Positions 9,997-23,020 are shown, numbered from the stretch's first letter. The stretch is 64,000 bases of DNA from Aphelocoma coerulescens (GCF_041296385.1 NW_027184085.1:8551301-8615300); one strand, 5' to 3'. Translations and numbers: made by a program. The notes: generated by a model from the letters alone, not told the origin.

Positions 9997-10569
9997 ATGG
10001 CTGCGCCCAACGCCCCACAGCCACGCCTGCCGCACGCCGCCCCGGCACTCCTGCTCCTCCTCACAGCTCTCGCCACCACCCTCGCCTGCCAACAGCTCTG
10101 GACACACGACGACACCTTCCCCGGCGACGCACTCCGCCTCCTCCAGGACGTGGCTCCCGGCCACGCACAGCCCTGCCACCTCCAAGAGCCGCCCTTCTTC
10201 CCCGACACCCTCCTCCACAACAACCTCCGCCCGCACCAAGCCGCCGCCACCGCCCTACGCATCCTCCAGAACCTCTTCCACACCCTCGGCACCAACAGCA
10301 CCCGCCAGCACTGGCACAGCCAGGCTCGCAACGACCTCCTCAACAAACTCCAGCACTACATCCACCACCTCGAGCAATGCCTCCCCGACAACGCCACGCT
10401 CTTCAAAGGACCACGCAACCCGCTGCTCACCATCAACAAGTACTTCAGGGACATCCAACTCTTCCTCCACGCCCACAACCACAGCGCCTGCGCCTGGGAA
10501 CACGTCCGCCTCGAAGCTCGCACCTCTTTACAGCACCTCCACAACCTCACCCGCACCATGCGCCGCTAG
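9997..10569 (+). CDS. Type I interferon, copy 3 (common form)
   Basis: Intact. The protein is identical to copy 1. Codon 24 region reads CTCACAGCT in place of CTCACGGCT, a private silent change in the signal peptide. Variant codons are CTC, CCC, ACC, CGC at 29, 42, 85, 103. Downstream, CGTCCTCGTG replaces CGTCCACGTG, shared with units 4, 7 and 9. Confidence 0.96.
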   Translation: MAAPNAPQPRLPHAAPALLLLLTALATTLACQQLWTHDDTFPGDALRLLQDVAPGHAQPCHLQEPPFFPDTLLHNNLRPHQAAATALRILQNLFHTLGTNSTRQHWHSQARNDLLNKLQHYIHHLEQCLPDNATLFKGPRNPLLTINKYFRDIQLFLHAHNHSACAWEHVRLEARTSLQHLHNLTRTMRR

Positions 10570-10781
10570 CGCAAACACCCACCCCCACACACCGACCCAC
10601 GTCCTCGTGCCTCCCGCCACGCTCCCGCACCAACGCCCCAAACCCACCCCGTGCCTCACGCCTCCCCTCTCCTGGGACAACAGACACGGCTGCAACCACC
10701 GCACGGCACCCGCAGCCTGCGACCACTGCGCCTCCATTCATACAGCCTCTCCCATCGATTTGGACAAAGGACTTTCTCTAC

Positions 10782-10856
10782 TTATTTATTCATTCATTTA
10801 TTTATTTATTTATTTATTCACTTATTTATTCACTTATTTATGCCACCGAAAATAAA
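10782..10856 (+). promoter_or_regulatory. AU-rich element and poly(A) signal, copy 3
   Basis: Same layout as copy 2, with AATAAA at 10851-10856. Confidence 0.85.
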
Positions 10857-11079
10857 GACCCCTGACAAAACACTTGCCACTGCCTCTCGTCTCACTAACT
10901 CTGCAAACTCAGCCTTTGGGCCGGCGGAAAGCCACCTCTACTCAGCACCTACTCCTCTACTCCCAGCCCTGCTCCAGAAAGGGCTCTGCACAGCCCCTAC
11001 CCGCTCTTCTCACTGCCACCTGCCCAAGCAGGTTTGTGCAGCAACCCCTTTGGAAAAACATTCCCAGCATTTGCCCAAC

Positions 11080-12308
11080 ATCACAAAAATAAAGACAGGA
11101 TAAGGCTGGAAAGCACCACTGCAGCTCATCTGCTTTATCCACAGAGTCCTCCATCCATCCATCCATCCATCCATCCATCCATCCATCCATCCATCCATCC
11201 ATCCAATCCATGGCTCTCTGACTTAGAGAGAAGGACGTTGTGCGTGCGGGACGGCGTCAAACACTTTGCACAAGTCCCGGCAGACGAGGTCACGCGCTCT
11301 GCCCCTATCCACCAATGCTGTAGCCCTACCCACAGATGGTTACCAAAATTGCCAGGAATGGCAACTTTCCCCTTTGGAAAGCCACGCTGCCTGTTACCTA
11401 TCACCTCTTTGCTTTCCAGACGCCTCAGCTGAGGTTCCAGCAGAAGCAGTGCCAGCGTCTTGCCTGGCACGGAGGTCAGACTGACTCCTTTGTATTCCCG
11501 TGCTCTTCTGCTCTCCCCTTTTTAAAAACAAGGGCTATACTTCCCCTCCTCCACAGGTATCAGGGACAAGACACCATTTTTCCAATATGATCCAGGGTGG
11601 CCTAGCAACTCCATCTGACAGTTCCCTAAGGACCCGCTAATGAATCTCTTCATGTCCCACAGACTTGCACATGTTCGGGTTCCTAAGATGGTCTCAAACC
11701 TCATCCTCTCCTACAGTGGCCTTGGGCTCTTCACTCTTCACACGGGGCTCCCTGCATTTGCCTTCTGCAACTTGGGCAGCACGGCTGGAGCACTCGCACT
11801 GAAGAGGGACGCACAGACGTTGCTGAGAACCTCAGCGTTCTCTTTGCCCAGGACAGCCACGTCTCCCCTTTCCTTACGCACATTATCGCTAACATTCTTT
11901 TGCTTGCAAGAGATCTAGCGAAGCCTGCCCTCCCACCCTTGACAGCCCTGGCCAGACTCAATTCTAAAGGGGCCTTGGCAAGCCTAACCTTGTCTCTAGC
12001 TTACCGCACCCTGTCCCTGTGTTCCTTTCAGGCCACCTGTCCTCCTTCCCGCTTCCTGAAACTTTCTCTTTTTGCTCAGAGTTTGCCCAGCAGCTCCCTA
12101 GCCATCCGTGGATGCCTCCTGGCGTTTTCGCACCAGTTCCCCCTGCTTCAAATGCATCACTCCTCAGCTTGGAGGAAGGGGATCCTTGAAATCCAGCCAC
12201 ATTCTTGGGCCCCTCTGTCCTCCAGGCCTCTATCATCTGGCACTCTGTCAAGTACATCCTTGAAGAGCCCAAAGTCTGCTCTCTCAAGTCCGGGCCAGGG
12301 AGTTCACT
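11080..12308 (-). mobile_element. Degenerate CR1 LINE, unit 3
   Basis: Same insertion. GGGCAGCACGG near 11775 replaces GGGCAGCGTGG, a variant shared with units 9 and 10. Confidence 0.8.
11150..11204. repeat. (CCAT)n microsatellite, unit 3
   Basis: 55 bases, uninterrupted, inside the CR1. Confidence 0.97.
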
Positions 12309-13529
12309 GGGTGACCGGCTCACTGTCCCGAGGATCTCCTACTCCAACACCCCGTGGTCGCTGCAGCCAAGGCTGCCTTGGAGCACCGTATTCCCCGCCA
12401 GCTCCTCCTATTGGTGAGCACACGGCCTCTGTCCTTGCTGGCTCCTCAGTCACTTGCGCAAGGGAGTTGTCAGTGACACATCCCAGAAACCTCCCACGTG
12501 GCTTGTGCCCTGCCACGTTGCCTCTCCAAAAGATATCGCTGCGGTTCAAAACCCCACTGAGGCCCAGGGCTTGCAAACGCAAAACCACTACCATCCAGCT
12601 ATACGGGGCTTCGTCCACTCCATCCTCCCGCATGGATGGGCCTGTACCAGACCCCAACCCCTCTAACATCCCGTGCCTCTGGTTCCCCCTTAACCTGGAC
12701 CCACAAGCTCTCCAATGGCTCCTCATCCTAACCCAGGAACATTTCCATACTTTCCACTTGCTCACTGAAACACGCACAGCTAAACCCCGCCTCACCTCCA
12801 CACCCTCTTTTCCCAACTGTCTAAAACCTTCCAATCCAATGCCCCACTCATAGGAGCAATCCCACAATGTCTCCATGAGGCCAGGGAGATCATGCCCGCC
12901 CAGGCATGCCTGTGCCCTCAACTCCTCTTCCTTCTTCCCCATATTACGTGTGTTTGTGCAAAGGCATCTGAAACTACTGCCAAGTCTTCTCTACTTCACT
13001 CAAACGGGCCGGGCCCAGCTCCCTCAGCCTTTCTCACAAGCGATGCGCTCCCGTCCCCTCTGCGTCTACAGGGCTGGCCTGCCCCTCCAAGATCTCCACA
13101 CCTCCCATGGACTAAAGAGCCCGGAACAGGACACCACCGCTCCAGGGCAGGGCTCTGGCAATCCCAAAACACAACGCATTTTGCCGCACGGGGGACAGTC
13201 TCATTTTGTTCTCTGCCTGCCTCCTCCACAGAAGCAGGGAAAACACAACCATGCCCTCACTCTGGGGCCAAACACATGGGACAACAGACACAGAGCAAGC
13301 AACACAGCAGCAGCAAAGCTCCTCCTTTCTTCCTAATCCTTCTTCACTCAAGCCTATTTTTTAATGTCTTGTTGCCCTGCCTCCTCAGCTTCCAAGACTG
13401 CAGCGAGGCCACCTCCACGCAAGAACACCTCCAGGCCTCCAGCGCTCACACCCACACACACACGCCCTTGTACACTGCCACTACCCCCGGGCCCCTGCTG
13501 CAAGAGGGGCATCCCCAGGCCTGGCCCAC

Positions 13530-13954
13530 TGACGTCACTGCTCATCCCTTGCAAGCACGAAAGGGAAACGCTGCCTAAGAGGAAAATAAAGGCAAGCCAC
13601 AAAGTGAAAGGAAAAGTGACCACGGCCACCACCAGGGCACTGCAGGTGGAAAAGATGCTTGGGCACAAAGAGAAACTTCAGCTGCACAGCACAGGCCTTG
13701 CAGCTGGCCCTGCAGCTGACCAAGAACACCCAACAACCCTCCCCGACACAGCTGACCCCGACGCCTCCGACCCAGCGCTTTCATAACCCCACTCACCCAC
13801 TACTGCCACCCCACTGCCACCACAATCCCCAACCACGGACACCCCAACAAACCACTGCCCTGAGACCACCACAGCCACCAGCCCAGACTGGAAACCACGG
13901 GCGGGAACTCCCAGCAATCAGAAAGCGATGAAGGGAAAGCTGCCGCGATACAAA
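13530..13954 (+). promoter_or_regulatory. Interferon upstream region, unit 4
   Basis: CRE at 13530-13537, ISRE-type site at 13559-13569, kappaB at 13903-13912 and TATA-like box at 13948-13954. CTGCCCTGAGACC near 13856 has a private C-to-T change outside the motifs. Confidence 0.55.
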
Positions 13955-14057
13955 GCCGCACACCCGGCACCACCCCAAGCACAGCCACCACCAGCACCAG
14001 CGCCGAGCCTCACCAGCCTCCTGCCCAGCACCACCCCACAGCACCCACAGACCCACC

Positions 14058-14630
14058 ATGGCTGCGCCCAACGCCCCACAGCCACGCCTGCCGCACGCCG
14101 CCCCGGCACTCCTGCTCCTCCTCACGGCTCTCGCCACCACCCTCGCCTGCCAACAGCTCTGGACACACGACGACACCTTCCCCGGCGACGCACTCCGCCT
14201 CCTCCAGGACGTGGCTCCCGGCCACGCACAGCCCTGCCACCTCCAAGAGCCGCCCTTCTTCCCCGACACCCTCCTCCACAACAACCTCCGCCCGCACCAA
14301 GCCGCCGCCACCGCCCTACGCATCCTCCAGAACCTCTTCCACACCCTCGGCACCAACAGCACCCGCCAGCACTGGCACAGCCAGGCTCGCAACGACCTCC
14401 TCAACAAACTCCAGCACTACATCCACCACCTCGAGCAATGCCTCCCCGACAACGCCACGCTCTTCAAAGGACCACGCAACCCGCTGCTCACCATCAACAA
14501 GTACTTCAGGGACATCCAACTCTTCCTCCACGCCCACAACCACAGCGCCTGCGCCTGGGAACACGTCCGCCTCGAAGCTCGCACCTCTTTACAGCACCTC
14601 CACAACCTCACCCGCACCATGCGCCGCTAG
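14058..14630 (+). CDS. Type I interferon, copy 4 (common form)
   Basis: Intact, with the protein identical to copy 1 and variant codons CTC, CCC, ACC, CGC. The only nearby private change I noticed is in the 3' UTR (ACTGTGCCTCC near 14788). Confidence 0.96.
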   Translation: MAAPNAPQPRLPHAAPALLLLLTALATTLACQQLWTHDDTFPGDALRLLQDVAPGHAQPCHLQEPPFFPDTLLHNNLRPHQAAATALRILQNLFHTLGTNSTRQHWHSQARNDLLNKLQHYIHHLEQCLPDNATLFKGPRNPLLTINKYFRDIQLFLHAHNHSACAWEHVRLEARTSLQHLHNLTRTMRR

Positions 14631-14842
14631 CGCAAACACCCACCCCCACACACCGACCCACGTCCTCGTGCCTCCCGCCACGCTCCCGCACCAACGCCCC
14701 AAACCCACCCCGTGCCTCACGCCTCCCCTCTCCTGGGACAACAGACACGGCTGCAACCACCGCACGGCACCCGCAGCCTGCGACCACTGTGCCTCCATTC
14801 ATACAGCCTCTCCCATCGATTTGGACAAAGGACTTTCTCTAC

Positions 14843-14917
14843 TTATTTATTCATTTATTTATTTATTTATTTATTTATTCACTTATTTATTCACTTATTT
14901 ATGCCACCGAAAATAAA
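14843..14917 (+). promoter_or_regulatory. AU-rich element and poly(A) signal, copy 4
   Basis: About nine ATTTA pentamers, joint highest in the array. AATAAA is at 14912-14917. Confidence 0.85.
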
Positions 14918-15140
14918 GACCCCTGACAAAACACTTGCCACTGCCTCTCGTCTCACTAACTCTGCAAACTCAGCCTTTGGGCCGGCGGAAAGCCACCTCT
15001 ACTCAGCACCTACTCCTCTACTCCCAGCCCTGCTCCAGAAAGGGCTCTGCACAGCCCCTACCCGCTCTTCTCACTGCCACCTGCCCAAGCAGGTTTGTGC
15101 AGCAACCCCTTTGGAAAAACATTCCCAGCATTTGCCCAAC

Positions 15141-16413
15141 ATCACAAAAATAAAGACAGGATAAGGCTGGAAAGCACCACTGCAGCTCATCTGCTTTATC
15201 CACAGAGTCCTCCATCCATCCATCCATCCATCCATCCATCCATCCATCCATCCATCCATCCATCCATCCATCCATCCATCCATCCATCCATCCATCCATC
15301 CATCCATCCAATCCATGGCTCTCTGACTTAGAGAGAAGGACGTTGTGCGTGCGGGACGGCGTCAAACACTTTGCACAAGTCCCGGCAGACGAGGTCACGC
15401 GCTCTGCCCCTATCCACCAATGCTGTAGCCCTACCCACAGATGGTTACCAAAATTGCCAGGAATGGCAACTTTCCCCTTTGGAAAGCCACGCTGCCTGTT
15501 ACCTATCACCTCTTTGCTTTCCAGACGCCTCAGCTGAGGTTCCAGCAGAAGCAGTGCCAGCGTCTTGCCTGGCACGGAGGTCAGACTGACTCCTTTGTAT
15601 TCCCGTGCTCTTCTGCTCTCCCCTTTTTAAAAACAAGGGCTATACTTCCCCTCCTCCACAGGTATCAGGGACAAGACACCATTTTTCCAATATGATCCAG
15701 GGTGGCCTAGCAACTCCATCTGACAGTTCCCTAAGGACCCGCTAATGAATCTCTTCATGTCCCACAGACTTGCACATGTTCGGGTTCCTAAGATGGTCTC
15801 AAACCTCATCCTCTCCTACAGTGGCCTTGGGCTCTTCACTCTTCACACGGGGCTCCCTGCATTTGCCTTCTGCAACTTGGGCAGCGTGGCTGGAGCACTC
15901 GCACTGAAGAGGGACGCACAGACGTTGCTGAGAACCTCAGCGTTCTCTTTGCCCAGGACAGCCACGTCTCCCCTTTCCTTACGCACATTATCGCTAACAT
16001 TCTTTTGCTTGCAAGAGATCTAGCGAAGCCTGCCCTCCCACCCTTGACAGCCCTGGCCAGACTCAATTCTAAAGGGGCCTTGGCAAGCCTAACCTTGTCT
16101 CTAGCTTATCGCACCCACTCCTTGTGTTCCTTTCAGGCCACCTGTCCTCCTTCCCGCTTCCTGAAACTTTCTCTTTTTGCTCAGAGTTTGCCCAGCAGCT
16201 CCCTAGCCATCCGTGGATGCCTCCTGGCGTTTTCGCACCAGTTCCCCCTGCTTCAAATGCATCACTCCTCAGCTTGGAGGAAGGGGATCCTTGAAATCCA
16301 GCCACATTCTTGGGCCCCTCTGTCCTCCAGGCCTCTATCATCTGGCACTCTGTCAAGTACATCCTTGAAGAGCCCAAAGTCTGCTCTCTCAAGTCCGGGC
16401 CAGGGAGTTCACT
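15141..16413 (-). mobile_element. Degenerate CR1 LINE, unit 4
   Basis: Same insertion. A private cluster of substitutions lies near 16107-16122, where TATCGCACCCACTCCTTGTG replaces TACCGCACCCTGTCCCTGTG. Confidence 0.8.
15211..15309. repeat. (CCAT)n microsatellite, unit 4 (longest)
   Basis: 99 uninterrupted bases, about 25 repeats, the longest of the eleven. It accounts for this unit being the longest (4105 bases). Confidence 0.97.
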
Positions 16414-17634
16414 GGGTGACCGGCTCACTGTCCCGAGGATCTCCTACTCCAACACCCCGTGGTCGCTGCAGCCAAGGCTGCCTTGGAGCACCGTATTCCC
16501 CGCCAGCTCCTCCTATTGGTGAGCACACGGCCTCTGTCCTTGCTGGCTCCTCAGTCACTTGCGCAAGGGAGTTGTCAGTGACACATCCCAGAAACCTCCC
16601 ACGTGGCTTGTGCCCTGCCACGTTGCCTCTCCAAAAGATATCGCTGCGGTTCAAAACCCCACTGAGGCCCAGGGCTTGCAAACGCAAAACCACTACCATC
16701 CAGCTATACGGGGCTTCGTCCACTCCATCCTCCCGCATGGATGGGCCTGTACCAGACCCCAACCCCTCTAACATCCCGTGCCTCTGGTTCCCCCTTAACC
16801 TGGACCCACAAGCTCTCCAATGGCTCCTCATCCTAACCCAGGAACATTTCCATACTTTCCACTTGCTCACTGAAACACGCACAGCTAAACCCCGCCTCAC
16901 CTCCACACCCTCTTTTCCCAACTGTCTAAAACCTTCCAATCCAATGCCCCACTCATAGGAGCAATCCCACAATGTCTCCATGAGGCCAGGGAGATCATGC
17001 CCGCCCAGGCATGCCTATGCCCTCAACTCCTCTTCCTTCTTCCCCATATTACGTGTGTTTGTGCAAAGGCATCTGAAACTACTGCCAAGTCTTCTCTACT
17101 TCACTCAAACGGGCCGGGCCCAGCTCCCTCAGCCTTTCTCACAAGCGATGCGCTCCCGTCCCCTCTGCGTCTACAGGGCTGGCCTGCCCCTCCAAGATCT
17201 CCACACCTCCCATGGACTAAAGAGCCCGGAACAGGACACCACCGCTCCAGGGCAGGGCTCTGGCAATCCCAAAACACAACGCATTTTGCCGCACGGGGGA
17301 CAGTCTCATTTTGTTCTCTGCCTGCCTCCTCCACCGAAGCAGGGAAAACACAACCATGCCCTCACTCTGGGGCCAAACACATGGGACAACAGACACAGAG
17401 CAAGCAACACAGCAGCAGCAAAGCTCCTCCTTTCTTCCTAATCCTTCTTCACTCAAGCCTATTTTTTAATGTCTTGTTGCCCTGCCTCCTCAGCTTCCAA
17501 GACTGCAGCGAGGCCACCTCCACGCAAGAACACCTCCAGGCCTCCAGCGCTCACACCCACACACACACGCCCTTGTACACTGCCACTACCCCCGGGCCCC
17601 TGCTGCAAGAGGGGCATCCCCAGGCCCGGCCCAC

Positions 17635-18059
17635 TGACGTCACTGCTCATCCCTTGCAAGCACGAAAGGGAAACGCTGCCTAAGAGGAAAATAAAGGCAA
17701 GCCACAAAGTGAAAGGAAAAGTGACCACGGCCACCACCAGGGCACTGCAGGTGGAAAAGATGCTTGGGCACAAAGAGAAACTTCAGCTGCACAGCACAGG
17801 CCTTGCAGCTGGCCCTGCAGCTGACCAAGAACACCCAACAACCCTCCCCGACACAGCTGACCCCGACGCCTCCGACCCAGCGCTTTCATAACCCCACTCA
17901 CCCACTACTGCCACCCCACTGCCACCACAATCCCCAACCACGGACACCCCAACAAACCACTGCCCCGAGACCACCACAGCCACCAGCCCAGACTGGAAAC
18001 CACGGGCGGGAACTCCCAGCAATCAGAAAGCGATGAAGGGAAAGCTGCCGCGATACAAA
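17635..18059 (+). promoter_or_regulatory. Interferon upstream region, unit 5
   Basis: CRE at 17635-17642, ISRE-type site at 17664-17674, kappaB at 18008-18017 and TATA-like box at 18053-18059. It has the GGCAGCACC variant of unit 2. Confidence 0.55.
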
Positions 18060-18162
18060 GCCGCACACCCGGCAGCACCCCAAGCACAGCCACCACCAGC
18101 ACCAGCGCCGAGCCTCACCAGCCTCCTGCCCAGCACCACCCCACAGCACCCACAGACCCACC

Positions 18163-18735
18163 ATGGCTGCGCCCAACGCCCCACAGCCACGCCTGCCGCA
18201 CGCCGCCCCGGCACTCCTGCTCCTCCTCACGGCTCTCGCCACCACCCGCGCCTGCCAACAGCTCTGGACACACGACGACACCTTCCCTGGCGACGCACTC
18301 CGCCTCCTCCAGGACGTGGCTCCCGGCCACGCACAGCCCTGCCACCTCCAAGAGCCGCCCTTCTTCCCCGACACCCTCCTCCACAACAACCTCCGCCCGC
18401 ACCAAGCCGCCGCCACTGCCCTACGCATCCTCCAGAACCTCTTCCACACCCTCGGCACCAACAGCACCCACCAGCACTGGCACAGCCAGGCTCGCAACGA
18501 CCTCCTCAACAAACTCCAGCACTACATCCACCACCTCGAGCAATGCCTCCCCGACAACGCCACGCTCTTCAAAGGACCACGCAACCCGCTGCTCACCATC
18601 AACAAGTACTTCAGGGACATCCAACTCTTCCTCCACGCCCACAACCACAGCGCCTGCGCCTGGGAACACGTCCGCCTCGAAGCTCGCACCTCTTTACAGC
18701 ACCTCCACAACCTCACCCGCACCATGCGCCGCTAG
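18163..18735 (+). CDS. Type I interferon, copy 5 (R29/H103 form)
   Basis: Intact. Codons CGC, CCT, ACT, CAC at 29, 42, 85, 103 give the same protein as copy 2, although the two are 12 kb apart with two common-form copies between them. Confidence 0.96.
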   Translation: MAAPNAPQPRLPHAAPALLLLLTALATTRACQQLWTHDDTFPGDALRLLQDVAPGHAQPCHLQEPPFFPDTLLHNNLRPHQAAATALRILQNLFHTLGTNSTHQHWHSQARNDLLNKLQHYIHHLEQCLPDNATLFKGPRNPLLTINKYFRDIQLFLHAHNHSACAWEHVRLEARTSLQHLHNLTRTMRR

Positions 18736-18947
18736 CGCAAACACCCACCCCCACACACCGACCCACGTCCACGTGCCTCCCGCCACGCTCCCGCACCAAC
18801 GCCCCAAACCCACCCCGTGCCTCACGCCTCCCCTCTCCTGGGACAACAGACACGGCTGCAACCACCGCACGGCACCCGCAGCCTGCGACCACTGCGCCTC
18901 CATTCATACAGCCTCTCCCATCGATTTGGACAAAGGACTTTCTCTAC

Positions 18948-19022
18948 TTATTTATTCATTCATTTATTTATTTATTTATTTATTCACTTATTTATTCACT
19001 TATTTATGCCACCGAAAATAAA
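18948..19022 (+). promoter_or_regulatory. AU-rich element and poly(A) signal, copy 5
   Basis: Same as copy 2, including the doubled ATTC. AATAAA is at 19017-19022. Confidence 0.85.
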
Positions 19023-19245
19023 GACCCCTGACAAAACACTTGCCACTGCCTCTCGTCTCACTAACTCTGCAAACTCAGCCTTTGGGCCGGCGGAAAGCCA
19101 CCTCTACTCAGCAGCTACTCCTCTACTCCCAGCCCTGCTCCAGAAAGGGCTCTGCACAGCCCCTACCCGCTCTTCTCACTGCCACCTGCCCAAGCAGGTT
19201 TGTGCAGCAACCCCTTTGGAAAAACATTCCCAGCATTTGCCCAAC

Positions 19246-20486
19246 ATCACAAAAATAAAGACAGGATAAGGCTGGAAAGCACCACTGCAGCTCATCTGCT
19301 TTATCCACAGAGTCCTCCATCCATCCATCCATCCATCCATCCATCCATCCATCCATCCATCCATCCATCCATCCATCCATCCAATCCATGGCTCTCTGAC
19401 TTAGAGAGAAGGACGTTGTGCGTGCGGGACGGCGTCAAACACTTTGCACAAGTCCCAGCAGACGAGGTCACGCGCTCTGCCCCTATCCACCAATGCTGTA
19501 GCCCTACCCACAGATGGTTACCAAAATTGCCAGGAATGGCAACTTTCCCCTTTGGAAAGCCACGCTGCCTGTTACCTATCACCTCTTTGCTTTCCAGACG
19601 CCTCAGCTGAGGTTCCAGCAGAAGCAGTGCCAGCGTCTTGCCTGGCACGGAGGTCAGACTGACTCCTTTGTATTCCCGTGCTCTTCTGCTCTCCCCTTTT
19701 TAAAAACAAGGGCTATACTTCCCCTCCTCCACAGGTATCAGGGACAAGACACCATTTTTCCAATATGATCCAGGGTGGCCTAGCAACTCCATCTGACAGT
19801 TCCCTAAGGACCCGCTAATGAATCTCTTCATGTCCCACAGACTTGCACATGTTCGGGTTCCTAAGATGGTCTCAAACCTCATCCTCTCCTACAGTGGCCT
19901 TGGGCTCTTCACTCTTCACACGGGGCTCCCTGCATTTGCCTTCTGCAACTTGGGCAGCGTGGCTGGAGCACTCGCACTGAAGAGGGATGCACAGACGTTG
20001 CTGAGAACCTCAGCGTTCTCTTTGCCCAGGACAGCCACGTCTCCCCTTTCCTTACGCACATTATCGCTAACATTCTTTTGCTTGCAAGAGATCTAGCGAA
20101 GCCTGCCCTCCCACCCTTGACAGCCCTGGCCAGACTCAATTCTAAAGGGGCCTTGGCAAGCCTAACCTTGTCTCTAGCTTACCGCACCCTGTCCCTGTGT
20201 TCCTTTCAGGCCACCTGTCCTCCTTCCCGCTTCCTGAAACTTTCTCTTTTTGCTCAGAGTTTGCCCAGCAGCTCCCTAGCCATCCGTGGATGCCTCCTGG
20301 CGTTTTCGCACCAGTTCCCCCTGCTTCAAATGCATCACTCCTCAGCTTGGAGGAAGGGGATCCTTGAAATCCAGCCACATTCTTGGGCCCCTCTGTCCTC
20401 CAGGCCTCTATCATCTGGCACTCTGTCAAGTACATCCTTGAAGAGCCCAAAGTCTGCTCTCTCAAGTCCGGGCCAGGGAGTTCACT
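19246..20486 (-). mobile_element. Degenerate CR1 LINE, unit 5
   Basis: Same insertion. AGGGATGCAC near 19983 is a private CpG-to-TpG type change. Confidence 0.8.
19316..19382. repeat. (CCAT)n microsatellite, unit 5
   Basis: 67 bases, uninterrupted. Confidence 0.97.
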
Positions 20487-21707
20487 GGGTGACCGGCTCA
20501 CTGTCCCGAGGATCTCCTACTCCAACACCCCGTGGTCGCTGCAGCCAAGGCTGCCTTGGAGCACCGTATTCCCCGCCAGCTCCTCCTATTGGTGAGCACA
20601 CGGCCTCTGTCCTTGCTGGCTCCTCAGTCACTTGCGCAAGGGAGTTGTCAGTGACACATCCCAGAAACCTCCCACGTGGCTTGTGCCCTGCCACGTTGCC
20701 TCTCCAAAAGATATCGCTGCGGTTCAAAACCCCACTGAGGCCCAGGGCTTGCAAACGCAAAACCACTACCATCCGGCTATACGGGGCTTCGTCCACTCCA
20801 TCCTCCCGCATGGATGGGCCTGTACCAGACCCCAACCCCTCTAACATCCCGTGCCTCTGGTTCCCCCTTAACCTGGACCCACAAGCTCTCCAATGGCTCC
20901 TCATCCTAACCCAGGAACATTTCCATACTTTCCACTTGCTCACTGAAACACGCACAGCTAAACCCCGCCTCACCTCCACACCCTCTTTTCCCAACTGTCT
21001 AAAACCTTCCAATCCAATGCCCCACTCATAGGAGCAATCCCACAATGTCTCCATGAGGCCAGGGAGATCATGCCCGCCCAGGCATGCCTATGCCCTCAAC
21101 TCCTCTTCCTTCTTCCCCATATTACGTGTGTTTGTGCAAAGGCATCTGAAACTACTGCCAAGTCTTCTCTACTTCACTCAAACGGGCCGGGCCCAGCTCC
21201 CTCAGCCTTTCTCACAAGCGATGCGCTCCCGTCCCCTCTGCGTCTACAGGGCTGGCCTGCCCCTCCAAGATCTCCACACCTCCCATGGACTAAAGAGCCC
21301 GGAACAGGACACCACCGCTCCAGGGCAGGGCTCTGGCAATCCCAAAACACAACGCATTTTGCCGCACGGGGGACAGTCTCATTTTGTTCTCTGCCTGCCT
21401 CCTCCACCGAAGCAGGGAAAACACAACCATGCCCTCACTCTGGGGCCAAACACATGGGACAACAGACACAGAGCAAGCAACACAGCAGCAGCAAAGCTCC
21501 TCCTTTCTTCCTAATCCTTCTTCACTCAAGCCTATTTTTTAATGTCTTGTTGCCCTGCCTCCTCAGCTTCCAAGACTGCAGCGAGGCCACCTCCACGCAA
21601 GAACACCTCCAGGCCTCCAGCGCTCACACCCACACACACACGCCCTTGTACACTGCCACTACCCCCAGGCCCCTGCTGCAAGAGGGGCATCCCCAGGCCC
21701 GGCCCAC

Positions 21708-22132
21708 TGACGTCACTGCTCATCCCTTGCAAGCACGAAAGGGAAACGCTGCCTAAGAGGAAAATAAAGGCAAGCCACAAAGTGAAAGGAAAAGTGACCA
21801 CGGCCACCACCAGGGCACTGCAGGTGGAAAAGATGCTTGGGCACAAAGAGAAACTTCAGCTGCACAGCACAGGCCTTGCAGCTGGCCCTGCAGCTGACCA
21901 AGAACACCCAACAACCCTCCCCGACACAGCTGACCCCGACGCCTCCGACCCAGCGCTTTCATAACCCCACTCACCCACTACTGCCACCCCACTGCCACCA
22001 CAATCCCCAACCACGGACACCCCAACAAACCACTGCCCCGAGACCACCACAGCCACCAGCCCAGACTGGAAACCACGGGCGGGAACTCCCAGCAATCAGA
22101 AAGCGATGAAGGGAAAGCTGCCGCGATACAAA
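21708..22132 (+). promoter_or_regulatory. Interferon upstream region, unit 6
   Basis: CRE at 21708-21715, ISRE-type site at 21737-21747, kappaB at 22081-22090 and TATA-like box at 22126-22132. A CCCCCAGGCCCC variant 45 bases before the CRE is shared only with unit 1. Confidence 0.55.
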
Positions 22133-22235
22133 GCCGCACACCCGGCACCACCCCAAGCACAGCCACCACCAGCACCAGCGCCGAGCCTCACCAGCCTCCT
22201 GCCCAGCACCACCCCACAGCACCCACAGACCCACC

Positions 22236-22808
22236 ATGGCTGCGCCCAACGCCCCACAGCCACGCCTGCCGCACGCCGCCCCGGCACTCCTGCTCCTCCT
22301 CACGGCTCTCGCCACCACCCTCGCCTGCCAACAGCTCTGGACACACGACGACACCTTCCCCGGCGACGCACTCCGCCTCCTCCAGGACGTGGCTCCCGGC
22401 CACGCACAGCCCTGCCACCTCCAAGAGCCGCCCTTCTTCCCCGACACCCTCCTCCACAACAACCTCCGCCCGCACCAAGCCGCCGCCACCGCCCTACGCA
22501 TCCTCCAGAACCTCTTCCACACCCTCGGCACCAACAGCACCCGCCAGCACTGGCACAGCCAGGCTCGCAACGACCTCCTCAACAAACTCCAGCACTACAT
22601 CCACCACCTCGAGCAATGCCTCCCCGACAACGCCACGCTCTTCAAAGGACCACGCAACCCGCTGCTCACCATCAACAAGTACTTCAGGGACATCCAACTC
22701 TTCCTCCACGCCCACAACCACAGCGCCTGCGCCTGGGAACACGTCCGCCTCGAAGCTCGCACCTCTTTACAGCACCTCCACAACCTCACCCGCACCATGC
22801 GCCGCTAG
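22236..22808 (+). CDS. Type I interferon, copy 6 (common form)
   Basis: Intact and the same protein as copy 1. The whole 4050-base unit around it appears indistinguishable from unit 1, including the short 3' UTR tract and the interrupted microsatellite. Confidence 0.96.
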   Translation: MAAPNAPQPRLPHAAPALLLLLTALATTLACQQLWTHDDTFPGDALRLLQDVAPGHAQPCHLQEPPFFPDTLLHNNLRPHQAAATALRILQNLFHTLGTNSTRQHWHSQARNDLLNKLQHYIHHLEQCLPDNATLFKGPRNPLLTINKYFRDIQLFLHAHNHSACAWEHVRLEARTSLQHLHNLTRTMRR

Positions 22809-23020
22809 CGCAAACACCCACCCCCACACACCGACCCACGTCCACGTGCCTCCCGCCACGCTCCCGCACCAACGCCCCAAACCCACCCCGTGCCTCACGC
22901 CTCCCCTCTCCTGGGACAACAGACACGGCTGCAACCACCGCACGGCACCCGCAGCCTGCGACCACTGCGCCTCCATTCATACAGCCTCTCCCATCGATTT
23001 GGACAAAGGACTTTCTCTAC

